Below are positions 7,687 to 16,871 of a stretch of DNA of 64,000 bases, piece after piece. The notes beneath the pieces are model-generated. The model was not told the origin of the DNA and did no database searches. It was given only the letters and a program-made list of their open reading frames with translations. Both the position numbers and the translations under genes were made by a program. Location: contig CALJKW010000014.1 in NCBI GenBank assembly GCA_937980205.1, positions 23,374 through 87,373 of the forward strand. The letters run 5' to 3'. This DNA is from an uncultured Myxococcales bacterium (GTDB lineage Bacteria > Myxococcota > Myxococcia > Myxococcales > Myxococcaceae). Numbering within the stretch: the stretch's first letter is position 1; each line of letters opens with the position of its first letter.

Positions 7687-10569
7687 TCAGAGGCAGCAGC
7701 GCGGCGAGCCCATGCAGATCATCGGCACGTTCACGCACAGCTGCGCACCCTGGCAGGCTCTGCAGGCCGCGCCGGGGAACATCCCCGCGTCGAGACACTG
7801 ACCGGTGTTCATCGCCGCCGGCGGGATGCAGGTGTTCCCGGAGCAGCAGCCCGCGCAGTTGATCGGGGAGCACAGCGGCATGTTCGAGCCACCGCCGGTG
7901 CCGCCGAAGCCGCCTCCGGTGCCTCCGCCGCCACCGGTTGCGCCGCCGCCGCCCGTGCCGCCGAAGCCGCCCCCCGTGCCACCTCCGCCACCGGTTCCGC
8001 CGCCGCCGCCGCCGGTACCACCGAGGCACCCGACGCCCTGAACGCAAACGGCGCCCTTCTGGGTGCAAGACTCGCACGCGATGCCGGGCCTCGCCGCGTT
8101 CGGGTCGTAGCACTCGAGGTCCGTCTGGAAAGCCGACGGCACGCAGTCGGCGAACTGGTTGCAGCACGCGCCCGGCTGCGTGCACGAGGTGTTGTCGCAG
8201 ACGCAGAAGCCGTTGCCGGGGCCACCGCCGCTGATGCAGTGCTGGCCCTGCGCACACGGCGGGTTGAAGCCGCAGCCGCACTGGTTGTTGATGCACGAGT
8301 CCGCGAGGCCGCCGTCGACGCAGTCGGTGCACTGCATGCCCATCTCGCCGCACTGCGTGGGCGAGGTCCCCGCAAGGCACTTGTCGCCCGCGCAGCACCC
8401 TCCCGGGCACGAGAGGAAGTCGCAGACGCAAGTCCCGTTGGCGCAGCGCTGGCCCGCGCCACAGCCCACGCCCGCATCGCCGCACTGGCAGCCGCCGGCC
8501 GTGGTGCAGGCATTCGTCGTGAGCGTGTTGCACGGGGTGCAGGTGCCGCCGCTGCCGCACGCCGGCCACGTCTGCGGGCCGCAGCCCATGCTGCCGCCGT
8601 TCGTGTCACAGCACTGCCCGGCAGGGCAGCTGCACCCGCTGCACATGCCGCCCACGCACATGCCGTTGCCGCAGTTGCTGCAGGTCATGCCTCCGGTGCC
8701 GCAGGCGGTCTGCTGGTTGCCCGGCCGGCAGATGCTCGGGTCGGACCTCGAGTCGCAGCAGCCCGTGCACGTGTTGGGGTCACAGACGCACTGGCCGTTG
8801 CTGCAGACGTAGCCGGCGCCGCACGCACCGACCATCGCGTTGCAGATGCACCTGCCGGCGCTGCAGGTGGGCGCGCGATCGGGGTCGCAGCTCAGGCACA
8901 TGCCGGCGTCGACGCCGCACTCGAACGGATCATTTCCCGGCGCGCACTGCTGCGGCGACGTCATCGTGCAGCAGCCCGGGCACGTCGAGTCGCACACGCA
9001 GACCGCGCTGGCGCCGGTCCCCATGCACCGCTCTCCGGGCAGGCACGCCGGCCCGGTGCCGCACAGACACTCGCCGGAGCCGGGGTCGCACGCGTTCGCC
9101 GACGGCAGCGAGCAGCTCTTGCACGACGCGCCCATCACGCCGCACAGCCCGGCCGTCGGCGGCGTGCGGCAGAAGATGCCCTGGCAGCAGCCGTTCGGGC
9201 ACGAGTCGCCGGTGCAGACACAGGCGCCGTTCTGACACTCCTGCCCGACGAGGCACGGGGGATTCGAGCCACAGCGGCAGCCCCCGGTCGTGCAGTTGTC
9301 CGAGCGCTGATCGCAAGGCATGCACGCGCCGCCGTCTTTACCGCACGCACCGGTGTCCGTGATGCTCACGCACTGGTTCGACTGGCAGCACCCGCTGCAC
9401 GAGACCGCGTCGCAGATACACGTGCCGTTCGCACACCGTTGACCCGGCAGGCACGGCGAGCTCAGCCCGCACGCGCACTGCCCACCGGTGCACCGGTCAC
9501 CGCCGCGCTGGGTGCAGTCGTCGCACGTCGCTCCGCCCAGGCCGCAGGTGCCGGTCGTCTGCATGCCCGGCTGCAGGCACGCGCCGTTCGAGCAGCAACC
9601 GCCAGGACAGTTGCCGGGGTTGCAGCCCGAGCACATGCCGCTGGTGCAGCTCTGGCCCGATGGGCAGGTCTGGCAGATGTCTCCGTTCATGCCGCACGCT
9701 CCGCCCTGCGTGCCGAGCTCGCAGGCGCCCGCATCGCGCGTGCAGCAGCCCATACACGTGTTGCGGTCGCAGCGACACTCACCCGCAACGCAGATCATGC
9801 CGGTGCCGCAGGCTGCGTTGTCTCCGCACTTGCACGTGCCGTCGCTGCAGCGGTTCGCGCGCGTGTCGCAGGCGGAGCACGTCGCGCCGGGCATGCCGCA
9901 GGTCTGCAGGCTCATCGCGTTGCACGTGTTGCCGGTGCAGCAGCCGCTCAGGCACGACGTCGCGTTGCACACGCACTGGCCGCCGGCGCAGATCTGCCCC
10001 GGGTCGCAGGGGCCGCCCGTGCCGCACGCGCACTGACCGCCGCGGCACGTGTTGCCCCGCTGGCTCGTCGCGCAGTCGAAGCACACCACGCCGTTGGTGC
10101 CGCACTGCGCCGGCCCGCCGTCGTTGCGCTGGCAGACGCCGTTGAAGCAGCAGCCGTTCGGACAGTTCGTCGCGTTGCAGCCCGAGCACGTCGTGCCGTC
10201 GCAGGTGCTGCCCGAGGGACAGCTCTGACACGCGTTGCCGTTGGCGCCGCAGGCGTTGAGCTGATCGCCCGGCACGCACTGGTTCTCTCGGCAGCAGCCG
10301 GCGCAGCCCGGGCCGCACGTGCCGGCGTCGGTGCCCGCGTCCACCCCTCCGTCGTCGCCGGGCGGACAGGTGTACGGGACGCAGCGCTTGCCGCTTCCCG
10401 ACGTGCCGTCGAGCCGACAGCAGTGGTAGCCGGCGCGCGCCTCGCAGTCGGCCTCGACCTCACACGCCGGGTACTGCACGTCGACGAGCGGGTTGAGGCA
10501 GTTGCACGCGGGCGACCCGATCATCGCGAGCAGCGCGAGGACCAGGCCGATTCTCAAGGGGTCGCGCAC
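7687..10569 (-). CDS. Giant Cys-rich tandem-repeat lipoprotein
   Basis: 960 residues from a GTG with GGAG about 8 bases upstream, starting 4 bp after the preceding gene. The signal MRDPLRIGLVLALLAMIGSPAC is followed by NC, so it is probably a lipoprotein. The body holds about 13 units of 60-70 residues built on the core 'C.(G)GCC..N.C', then 'CG..G..C..C......C..G.C.CG...PC..G..C..G.C.C', giving over 130 Cys in all. Near residues 840-890 there is a low-complexity Gly/Thr linker (GGTGGGGG type) before a last Cys unit. There are no CxxCH hemes. This is a disulfide-stabilised extracellular rod of a kind common in large delta-proteobacterial genomes. Function unknown. It is the last gene of the receptor/kinase operon, so it may be the surface output of that regulon. 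Confidence 0.8.
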   Translation of the reverse strand: MRDPLRIGLVLALLAMIGSPACNCLNPLVDVQYPACEVEADCEARAGYHCCRLDGTSGSGKRCVPYTCPPGDDGGVDAGTDAGTCGPGCAGCCRENQCVPGDQLNACGANGNACQSCPSGSTCDGTTCSGCNATNCPNGCCFNGVCQRNDGGPAQCGTNGVVCFDCATSQRGNTCRGGQCACGTGGPCDPGQICAGGQCVCNATSCLSGCCTGNTCNAMSLQTCGMPGATCSACDTRANRCSDGTCKCGDNAACGTGMICVAGECRCDRNTCMGCCTRDAGACELGTQGGACGMNGDICQTCPSGQSCTSGMCSGCNPGNCPGGCCSNGACLQPGMQTTGTCGLGGATCDDCTQRGGDRCTGGQCACGLSSPCLPGQRCANGTCICDAVSCSGCCQSNQCVSITDTGACGKDGGACMPCDQRSDNCTTGGCRCGSNPPCLVGQECQNGACVCTGDSCPNGCCQGIFCRTPPTAGLCGVMGASCKSCSLPSANACDPGSGECLCGTGPACLPGERCMGTGASAVCVCDSTCPGCCTMTSPQQCAPGNDPFECGVDAGMCLSCDPDRAPTCSAGRCICNAMVGACGAGYVCSNGQCVCDPNTCTGCCDSRSDPSICRPGNQQTACGTGGMTCSNCGNGMCVGGMCSGCSCPAGQCCDTNGGSMGCGPQTWPACGSGGTCTPCNTLTTNACTTAGGCQCGDAGVGCGAGQRCANGTCVCDFLSCPGGCCAGDKCLAGTSPTQCGEMGMQCTDCVDGGLADSCINNQCGCGFNPPCAQGQHCISGGGPGNGFCVCDNTSCTQPGACCNQFADCVPSAFQTDLECYDPNAARPGIACESCTQKGAVCVQGVGCLGGTGGGGGGTGGGGGTGGGFGGTGGGGATGGGGGTGGGFGGTGGGSNMPLCSPINCAGCCSGNTCIPPAAMNTGQCLDAGMFPGAACRACQGAQLCVNVPMICMGSPRCCL

Positions 10570-10573
10570 GCGC

Positions 10574-11482
10574 TCACTCCTTCGCGAAGAGGATGCCCGA
10601 CGTGATGCCGAGCGCCGCGGCGAGCGCGACGAGGCCGGTGCCCACGCCGATGCGGACGTTCGACTGCTGGGCCAGGTTTCGCAGCTGCGCGTCGGTGTAC
10701 ATGCTGGCGACGTCGGTGCCGAGGCCCATCGGCCGCTCGAAGGTGCCGACGTACGTGCCGCGGTCGATGAAGCCGAGGATGAGGCACACGATGCCGGCGC
10801 CGAGCGCGACGATCGCCACGCCGGTCGTCACGTACGGCACGGGGCCGAGACCGGAGCTCTGCGTCGTCGCTTCCACCGGCGCCGCCGGCGGCGGAGTCGG
10901 CGGCGGCTCGGGCGTAAGCGTCGCCTCGCGCGGCGTGTCCAGCGGGGGCGTCGCTTTGAGCTCCGGCTGCTTCTCCGCCGCCTTCACAGGTGCCTCCTTC
11001 GGGCGCCGCGCCTGGTTCATCGCGGCCAGCGGGACCTTGAGCTTCTGCGCGAACCCCGTCGCCGCTTCACCGGCGGTCTTGTTCCACGACTTCGCGTCGG
11101 ACGTGACGTCGTCGACGGCGAGCGACTCGACGCGGTCGTACGAGACGGCCTCGACGTGGCCCGCGGTGAGCCGCCCCGCCCTGCTGACGTCGACGCCGAC
11201 CACCACGCCCTGCAGCAGCTGCGCGAGCTTCTGCAGACACAGCCGCGACCCGTCGCACGCCTTCGGGTCGACGCCGCCGAGCAGCTTGAGCCGAGCGACC
11301 GAGTCGGCGTCGCCCATCGCGGTGATGCCCTCGGCGGCCAGCGCGACCTTCAGCTGATCGACGAGGGCCGGCGCGGCGTTCGTCGCATCGCGGCGGCTGG
11401 AAACGACGATCGCGACCGGCACATCGGCCTGCGGTTGGGGAACCGAGGTCTGCGCCAACACCACGAGGAGGAGCGCTGTCAT
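10574..11482 (-). CDS. Kinase-associated membrane protein, two C-terminal TM helices
   Basis: 302 residues. Signal-like N-terminus MTALLLVVLAQTSV. The periplasmic part contains a CDGSRLC pair (Cys-x5-Cys) within an alpha/beta-looking region, then a Pro/Glu-rich linker, then TM1 (VPYVTTGVAIVALGAGIVC), a roughly 45-residue loop and TM2 (GVGTGLVALAAALGITSG). The same architecture, including the Cys-x5-Cys pair followed by 'L..', the Pro-rich linker and the spaced TM pair, is seen in the protein at 21967-22716, which also directly follows a Ser/Thr kinase gene. The family is not recognised by name. It lies 28 bp after the kinase and 4 bp before the Cys-repeat lipoprotein gene. A sensor or partner of the kinase is the likely role (inference). 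Confidence 0.75.
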   Translation of the reverse strand: MTALLLVVLAQTSVPQPQADVPVAIVVSSRRDATNAAPALVDQLKVALAAEGITAMGDADSVARLKLLGGVDPKACDGSRLCLQKLAQLLQGVVVGVDVSRAGRLTAGHVEAVSYDRVESLAVDDVTSDAKSWNKTAGEAATGFAQKLKVPLAAMNQARRPKEAPVKAAEKQPELKATPPLDTPREATLTPEPPPTPPPAAPVEATTQSSGLGPVPYVTTGVAIVALGAGIVCLILGFIDRGTYVGTFERPMGLGTDVASMYTDAQLRNLAQQSNVRIGVGTGLVALAAALGITSGILFAKE

Positions 11483-11510
11483 GTCCTAGGAGACGGCGCT
11501 GCGAAATGTA

Positions 11511-13001
11511 CTACCGGTCGATCTGCGCGGCCACGTCATCGAGCAACAGCCACACTTCGCGCCGCTCGGCGTCCGTGTTCGCCTTCGCCGTGTCCTTCTT
11601 CGCCTGCTCGAGGAACTTGCGGAGCACCGGCAGCGCCTCTCCGCGCTGGGCCTCTTTGCTCTCGAGCTTCCGCTCCAACGCCGCGATGCGGCCTTTGAGC
11701 TGGCCGGTGCTGATGCCCCGCTTCACCGGCGCCGTCGGCGGAGGCGTCTGCGCCTTCACCCCGGCATCGACGACCTCGGGCACCACCGGCGGCGGCGTCA
11801 GCGTCGGCTCGGGCGGCTTCACCGCGACCGCGACGGACGCGTCGGGGACCTCGAGCGGCCGCGCCGCCTTCGGCGGAGGAAGCGGCTCGACCAACGGCCC
11901 GGGCTGCGGGCCGGGCCGCGTCAGCGCGAACACGGTGAGGCCCACCGCCGCGAGCACGACGACGCCGAGCGCCACGTAGCGCAGCGGCGACGGCTTCATC
12001 GCCGCGAGCGCGTCTTTCGTCCCCGGAGCGGCCGGCAGCGGCCCCGACTTCACCGTCTTGTCGAAGCCGACGCTCGCCGGCCGGTCGAGCTGCAGCGGCT
12101 TCGACGACACCTGCGCCGAGGCGTCGAGCGTCATGCCGCCGCGCAACACCTCGATCGTCTTGAGCACGTCTTGCGCGCTGGCGGGCCGATCTTCCGGCCG
12201 CTTCTGCATCAGCTTCCACACCAGCTCGTCGAGCGCGTGCGGCACCGAAGGCGAGAAGCTCTTCACGCGCGGCGTCGGCTCGACGACGTGCTTGAACATC
12301 GTGTCGAGGGGGTTCTCTCCGCGGAAGGGCAGCCGCCCGGTGAGCATCTCGAACGCCATGCAGCCCACGGCGTAGAGATCGGTGGCGAAGCTGATGCTGC
12401 GGCCCTGCGCCTGCTCGGGAGCGATGTACTCGGGCGTGCCGATGACGACCGACTGCCGCGTCTGCGGCGTGCTGCCCGACTTCTGGGCGTTCGTCTTCGC
12501 GATGCCGAAGTCGAGGATCTTCACGTACGGGCGCGTGCGGCCCGTCTCGACGAGGAAGATGTTGCTCGGCTTGATGTCGCGGTGAATGACGCCGGCGTTG
12601 TGGGCGGCCTGCAGCGCGTCGAGGATCTCTTCGAGGTAGCGCAGCGCGAGCGCCGGGTGCATCGGCGACTCGTTCGCGATCACCTGGTCGAACGAGCGGC
12701 CCTCGAGGAACTCCATGACGAAGTACTGGGTGCCGTCCTCCATCGTGCCGAAGTTGAAGATGTCGACGATGCCGCGATGGCCGATGGCGTTGACGGCGCG
12801 TGCCTCGGCGACGAACCGCGCGACGAGCTCTTTGTCCTTCGAGAGCGAGGGCAGGAGAAACTTCACCGCGACGCGCTTGCCGATGAGCGGGTGCTTGCCC
12901 TCGTAGACGACGCCCATGCCGCCGATGCCGATGCGGGCGATCATCTCGTAGTCGCCGATGCGGCGGCCGGTGAGATCCTTGAGCTCGTCTTCGGCGGACA
13001 C
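11511..13001 (-). CDS. Hanks-type Ser/Thr protein kinase, membrane anchored
   Basis: 496 residues from GTG at 13001 (no clear Shine-Dalgarno). The kinase domain spans residues 18-285: P-loop IGIGGMGVV (24-32), ATP lysine 47 (VAVKF), catalytic HRDIKPSN with Asp142, DFG 164-166 and APEQ, so all catalytic residues are intact. One TM helix at about 341-361 follows. The outside part is Pro/Val-rich with a C-terminal Lys/Arg/Glu-rich helical stretch, with no PASTA or other known sensor domain. It sits 19 bp after a lipoprotein gene and directly before its membrane partner gene. The operon order receptor-lipoprotein-kinase-membrane protein-Cys-rich lipoprotein suggests that the kinase signals about an envelope or nutrient-uptake process. 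Confidence 0.92.
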   Translation of the reverse strand: MSAEDELKDLTGRRIGDYEMIARIGIGGMGVVYEGKHPLIGKRVAVKFLLPSLSKDKELVARFVAEARAVNAIGHRGIVDIFNFGTMEDGTQYFVMEFLEGRSFDQVIANESPMHPALALRYLEEILDALQAAHNAGVIHRDIKPSNIFLVETGRTRPYVKILDFGIAKTNAQKSGSTPQTRQSVVIGTPEYIAPEQAQGRSISFATDLYAVGCMAFEMLTGRLPFRGENPLDTMFKHVVEPTPRVKSFSPSVPHALDELVWKLMQKRPEDRPASAQDVLKTIEVLRGGMTLDASAQVSSKPLQLDRPASVGFDKTVKSGPLPAAPGTKDALAAMKPSPLRYVALGVVVLAAVGLTVFALTRPGPQPGPLVEPLPPPKAARPLEVPDASVAVAVKPPEPTLTPPPVVPEVVDAGVKAQTPPPTAPVKRGISTGQLKGRIAALERKLESKEAQRGEALPVLRKFLEQAKKDTAKANTDAERREVWLLLDDVAAQIDR

Positions 13002-13020
13002 GGGGGAGAGCCGCTTTATG

Positions 13021-14196
13021 TCACGGAACCGCGAGCTGAAGCTGCGTCTCGAGCGTGGTGCACCGCTTCGTGCGCACGGTGACCGTGTACGTGCCGGCGG
13101 GCAGCTCGGCGGGGATGTCGCCGAGGAACGCGTCTTGCGCCGGTGAGTAGAAGCCGCGCTGCAGCGCGATGCCGTTCACCACCACGTCGAGCGCGGTCGC
13201 CATGTTCTTGCCCTTCACCGAGACCGGCTGCGTGCGGCTCGACGGCGCGATCACCTGCGTGGGCTCGGCCTCCGCGAGCGCGTCGTCGCAGACGAAGAAC
13301 GGCAGCGTGCTGAACGCCTGGCCGCCGCGGCTGTCGCGCAGCACGAGCCAGAGGGTGCCGAAGCGCCGCTGCGGCACCGGGTCTTCGGGGATGTCGGGCG
13401 CGCCCGGCGCGATGAAGACGGTCTCGGACTCTTCGTTCAGCTCGACGCGCTCGCGGGTGAAGCGGCCGTTCGTCGAGTACCAGGCCGCCACGAGCGTCTC
13501 CTCGCGCTGCTCGACGCCGCCCGGCAGCTGCAGCGGGTAGGTCTCGGCGAGCGTGGCGTTGACGCGTAAGCTGCGCTCGTCGCCGGCGCGCACCTGCAGC
13601 GTCGCGTTCTTCGGCAGGCTCGCGCCGTCGACCTGCAGCGAGTCGAGGCGGGGGTTCTGATTCTGGGGGTCCTTCTCGCTCACCGTCACTCGGGACAGCG
13701 CGAAGACGCTCTGCACCTCCTGCTTCTCGATGCGGCCGAACAGCTCGCGCAGCTCTTCGTTGGTCGAGGTCGGGTCGATCTCCTCGCCGATGACGACCGC
13801 GAGCACCGGGCCGACGACGCCGTTGAAGCGGTTCGAGTCGTCCGCGGCGATCGGCTCGAAGAGCTTCGGAGACGACGCGTACGACGCCCGGTTGCCGATG
13901 CCGAGGATGCGCACCCCTTCCGGGAACGTGGTGAACGACGTCGGCTGCAGGAGCGCCGTGGTGTCGTTGCACGCGCTGCGGCCCAGGCCGAACGGGTCCG
14001 GCTCGCAGCCGACCCAGATGACCGTCGTCTTGCCGCCGTTCGGGTCGAGCTGCAGCACCGAGAGCTGCGACGACTGCCCCGGCTTCACCTCGGGCGGCTC
14101 GGCGATGATCGACAGCACGCGCAGCTTGTCGACCAGCGTCTCGGGCTTGAGCTGGGTCCCACAGGCGCACAGCAGGATGAGGGCGAGGTGGCGCAT
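13021..14196 (-). CDS. Lipoprotein partner of the TonB-dependent receptor
   Basis: 391 residues. The ATG is 2 bp after the receptor stop. Signal MRHLALILLCACGTQ gives lipidated Cys at residue 10 or 12. The body is beta-rich. Residues about 30-110 ('LRVLSIIAEPPEVKPGQSSQLSVL') look like an Ig-like module, and the C-terminal 90 residues ('VSVKGKNMATALDVVVNG', '...LPAGTYTVTVRTKRC') look like an IPT/TIG-type Ig fold. A Cys pair occurs in 'GCEPDPFGLGRSAC'. No enzymatic motif is present. Like SusD-type or other surface lipoproteins next to TonB receptors, it may capture a ligand or cap the barrel, but it shows no SusD similarity. Confidence 0.78.
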   Translation of the reverse strand: MRHLALILLCACGTQLKPETLVDKLRVLSIIAEPPEVKPGQSSQLSVLQLDPNGGKTTVIWVGCEPDPFGLGRSACNDTTALLQPTSFTTFPEGVRILGIGNRASYASSPKLFEPIAADDSNRFNGVVGPVLAVVIGEEIDPTSTNEELRELFGRIEKQEVQSVFALSRVTVSEKDPQNQNPRLDSLQVDGASLPKNATLQVRAGDERSLRVNATLAETYPLQLPGGVEQREETLVAAWYSTNGRFTRERVELNEESETVFIAPGAPDIPEDPVPQRRFGTLWLVLRDSRGGQAFSTLPFFVCDDALAEAEPTQVIAPSSRTQPVSVKGKNMATALDVVVNGIALQRGFYSPAQDAFLGDIPAELPAGTYTVTVRTKRCTTLETQLQLAVP

Positions 14197-14198
14197 CG

Positions 14199-16769
14199 TC
14201 AGAACTCCGCCCTCAGGCCCAACGCGGGGAGAATCGGCACGCCGTAGACGAACTGCTTCTCGCTGTAGTCGTAGTTGTAGAAGACGCCCTCGACGTTCTG
14301 CCGGTTCGTGACGTTCTGGATGTCGAGGTACAGCGCGAGCACGAAGCTCTGGAACACGAAGCGCTTGTCGATGCGCAGATCCAACGAGAAGAAGTCGGGC
14401 AGCCGCTGGCTCCACGGCAGCCCCGGCAGCGGGTAGTAGTAGTTCCCGTTCGTGTCGTAGAGCGACGCCACGATCGGCGTCACCAGCGGGCCGCTCGCCC
14501 AGCGCAGGCGCGCTCCGACCACGAAGTCGAACGGCAGCCGGTACGTCGCCACGGCGATGAGGTTGTGCGGCTGATCCAGCGGGCCCGGCGCGTAGATGAC
14601 GCCGCCGTAGTAGTCGCGCTCGAAGCGGGACAGCGAGTACGCGATCCACCCGAAGAAGTTGTGCGCGAGCTTGTGCCGCAGCAAGAGCTCCATGCCGTAC
14701 GCGCGGCCGTAGCCGAAGCTGGTGAACACCGTCGTCGCGCCGGGAATGTTCACGTCGCTGCCGATGCCCGACGCGAGCGTCTGCCGCGACTGGTCGAACA
14801 GGTCTTTGTAGTAGCCCTGCACGTCGAGCCCGAGCGCCTCGGTGATGCGCACCGACGCGCCGGCCATCAGGTGCCGGGCTCCTTCGGGCCACAGGTCCGG
14901 GTTCCCGAACACCGGAGACAGCTGCCCCGTCCGGTAGTCCGGCGGCTGGTGGTAGATGCCCGCCCCCACCTTCAGCGTCAGCCGCTCGAACGGGCTGAAG
15001 AAGATCGAGAGCCGCGGGTCGACCCACCCGTTGCGCATGTACGTGTTGTAGTCGGCGCGGATCGACGCCACGACCTCGAGCGCGCTCACCGGCTTCCACG
15101 CCGCCTCGAGGAAGAGGCCCGGCTCGACGTAGACGTTGGTCGAGTTCTCGGCCAGCAGCCGGCGCTCGACGTACGGGTCTGGAATCTGGTTCGCCTTGAA
15201 CGGCGGCGGAGACTGCGCGTCGACCCGCGCCGGCACCGCGAGGAAGTCGAGGCCCGTGTTCACCACCAGGTTGTACTCGGGGATGTCGATGACGAACCGC
15301 TCGCGCAGCTGAATCGGGTACTGGTCTCCGCGGTACGTGATGTCCGTCGTCGAGCCGTTCAGCACGTAGCGGTCGAAGCCGACCGAGTTGCGCGACACCA
15401 GCTTCACCCGCGCGCCGAGCTTGTGATCGATGCCGACCGTCAGCCGGTTGTAGAGCACCGAGGTGCCGAAGCTGCCCTGGTTGCCCTCGCTGTCGGGGTC
15501 GAGGAACGGAATCGGCCGCGTGAAGCTCCACGCGTCGAACGAGCCGAACAGCGAGATGAAGACCCGGTTGGTCCCCTCGCCCTTCCGCTCTGCCCGGAGC
15601 TGGTAGTCCCAGTAGATCGGAGAGACCGAGAACCCCACCGCCCCCGCCACCTGCGGCGCGAACGTGTTCAGCGCGAACGGCAGCGTCACGTCGATGAGGC
15701 CGCGGCGCGCGCTCACCGAGACGCTCCACTTGTCGGTCACCGGGGTCTCGACGCCGACCTGCGCGTCGAAGAACGAGACGTCGACGAAGCCGTGCGTGCC
15801 GGACCGCGACGGCGTGCGCAGCTCGGCCTGCACCAGGCCGCCGATGCTGCGGCCGAACGACGCGCTGAAGTTGCCCGGCTGAAACGACAGGCTCTCGACG
15901 AAGTTCGAGTTCAGCGTCGCGTTGAAGCCGCCGAAGTGGAACAGCTGCGGGATCTGGATCTCGTCGACGTAGATGCGCGAGTCCCACGCCTTGCTGCCGC
16001 GGACGATGAGGAAGCCGGTGTTGAAGGGCGAGCGCGCGACCCCGGGCAGGTTCTGCAGCACGCGGAAGGTGTCGCCGCCGGTGCCCGCCACGTAGCGGCT
16101 CTCGGCGCGCGTCAGCTTCACCTGCGAGACCTCTCTGATGCGCTGGCCGCGAACGACGGTCTCGGGGCCCGAGCCTTCCGGGTGCAGGTAATACGTCACC
16201 TCGGTGCGCTCTTGAGGCTTCACCTCTTCGTCCGACTCGAAGCGCGAGAATCCGCCGCCGGTGATGACGACGTGAAACGGCCCCGGCGGCACGCCGGCGA
16301 TCTCGAAGCGGCCCTCGGCGTCCGTCGTCGCCTCGAAGTCTCCAGCCGAGACCAGCGCGCCCGCGACCGGCTCGCGCGTGCCCATGGCCTTCAGCGTGCC
16401 GGCGAAGTTGATTGGCGCGGGCAGCGAGCCGGCGTCGCTGACGGCTTCCGGCGTCGCCACGGGCTTCAGCTCGAAGTGGTACGCGTACTCGATGCGGACG
16501 GCGCCGGGCGCTCCGTCGATCTCCGCCGGGCTGAAGACGAAGCGGCGCACGGCGTCGAGCGCGGCCGCGTCGAGCGACGGCGTGCCGCTGGTGCCGGTCA
16601 CCCGCGCGTCGATCACCTTGCCGTCGGGGCCGATGTCGATCTGCAGCACGACGCTGCCCTGGACCCCGGCGTCCGCGGCGTCCGCCGGGTAGATGGCGTC
16701 GGGCTGCGAGAGCAGGACAGGAGCCTTCGTCAACCCGGAGAGCGCGATGAACGGGACGAGCCAGAGCAC
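14199..16769 (-). CDS. TonB C-terminal domain fused to TonB-dependent receptor
   Basis: 856 residues from a GTG at 16769 with a signal sequence (MLWLVPFIALSGLTKA). Residues about 20-105 match the TonB C-terminal domain ('AYPADAADAGVQGSVVLQI.IGPDGKV' and 'A.LDAVRRFVFSPA'). Residues about 125-200 form a carboxypeptidase-regulatory-like beta module. From residue 205 the plug domain begins ('VVRGQRIREVSQVKLT', 'FLIVRG'), followed by a 22-strand-type barrel ending in Phe (LRAEF), as expected for outer-membrane insertion. It imports a siderophore, sugar or other ligand; the substrate cannot be read from sequence. It heads the operon with a lipoprotein and Ser/Thr kinase and is divergent from the GH67 gene 102 bp away, so a link to xylan-derived ligands is possible but unproven. 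Confidence 0.88.
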   Translation of the reverse strand: MLWLVPFIALSGLTKAPVLLSQPDAIYPADAADAGVQGSVVLQIDIGPDGKVIDARVTGTSGTPSLDAAALDAVRRFVFSPAEIDGAPGAVRIEYAYHFELKPVATPEAVSDAGSLPAPINFAGTLKAMGTREPVAGALVSAGDFEATTDAEGRFEIAGVPPGPFHVVITGGGFSRFESDEEVKPQERTEVTYYLHPEGSGPETVVRGQRIREVSQVKLTRAESRYVAGTGGDTFRVLQNLPGVARSPFNTGFLIVRGSKAWDSRIYVDEIQIPQLFHFGGFNATLNSNFVESLSFQPGNFSASFGRSIGGLVQAELRTPSRSGTHGFVDVSFFDAQVGVETPVTDKWSVSVSARRGLIDVTLPFALNTFAPQVAGAVGFSVSPIYWDYQLRAERKGEGTNRVFISLFGSFDAWSFTRPIPFLDPDSEGNQGSFGTSVLYNRLTVGIDHKLGARVKLVSRNSVGFDRYVLNGSTTDITYRGDQYPIQLRERFVIDIPEYNLVVNTGLDFLAVPARVDAQSPPPFKANQIPDPYVERRLLAENSTNVYVEPGLFLEAAWKPVSALEVVASIRADYNTYMRNGWVDPRLSIFFSPFERLTLKVGAGIYHQPPDYRTGQLSPVFGNPDLWPEGARHLMAGASVRITEALGLDVQGYYKDLFDQSRQTLASGIGSDVNIPGATTVFTSFGYGRAYGMELLLRHKLAHNFFGWIAYSLSRFERDYYGGVIYAPGPLDQPHNLIAVATYRLPFDFVVGARLRWASGPLVTPIVASLYDTNGNYYYPLPGLPWSQRLPDFFSLDLRIDKRFVFQSFVLALYLDIQNVTNRQNVEGVFYNYDYSEKQFVYGVPILPALGLRAEF

Positions 16770-16871
16770 GTGGGCGCGCGCGATCTACCACCCCTCGCCC
16801 GCAGCCGGCGGGAAAGACGGCATTTTCGAGGCGCGATCTGGAAGGCGCGCGGGTCGTGACGTCCACCGGTC

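Noticed and set aside
7660..10605. Long plus-strand open frame opposite the Cys-repeat gene
   Set aside because: Composition is Ala/Arg-rich without domain or signal. It is the antisense image of a GC-rich gene with a clear lipoprotein signal and regular Cys repeats.
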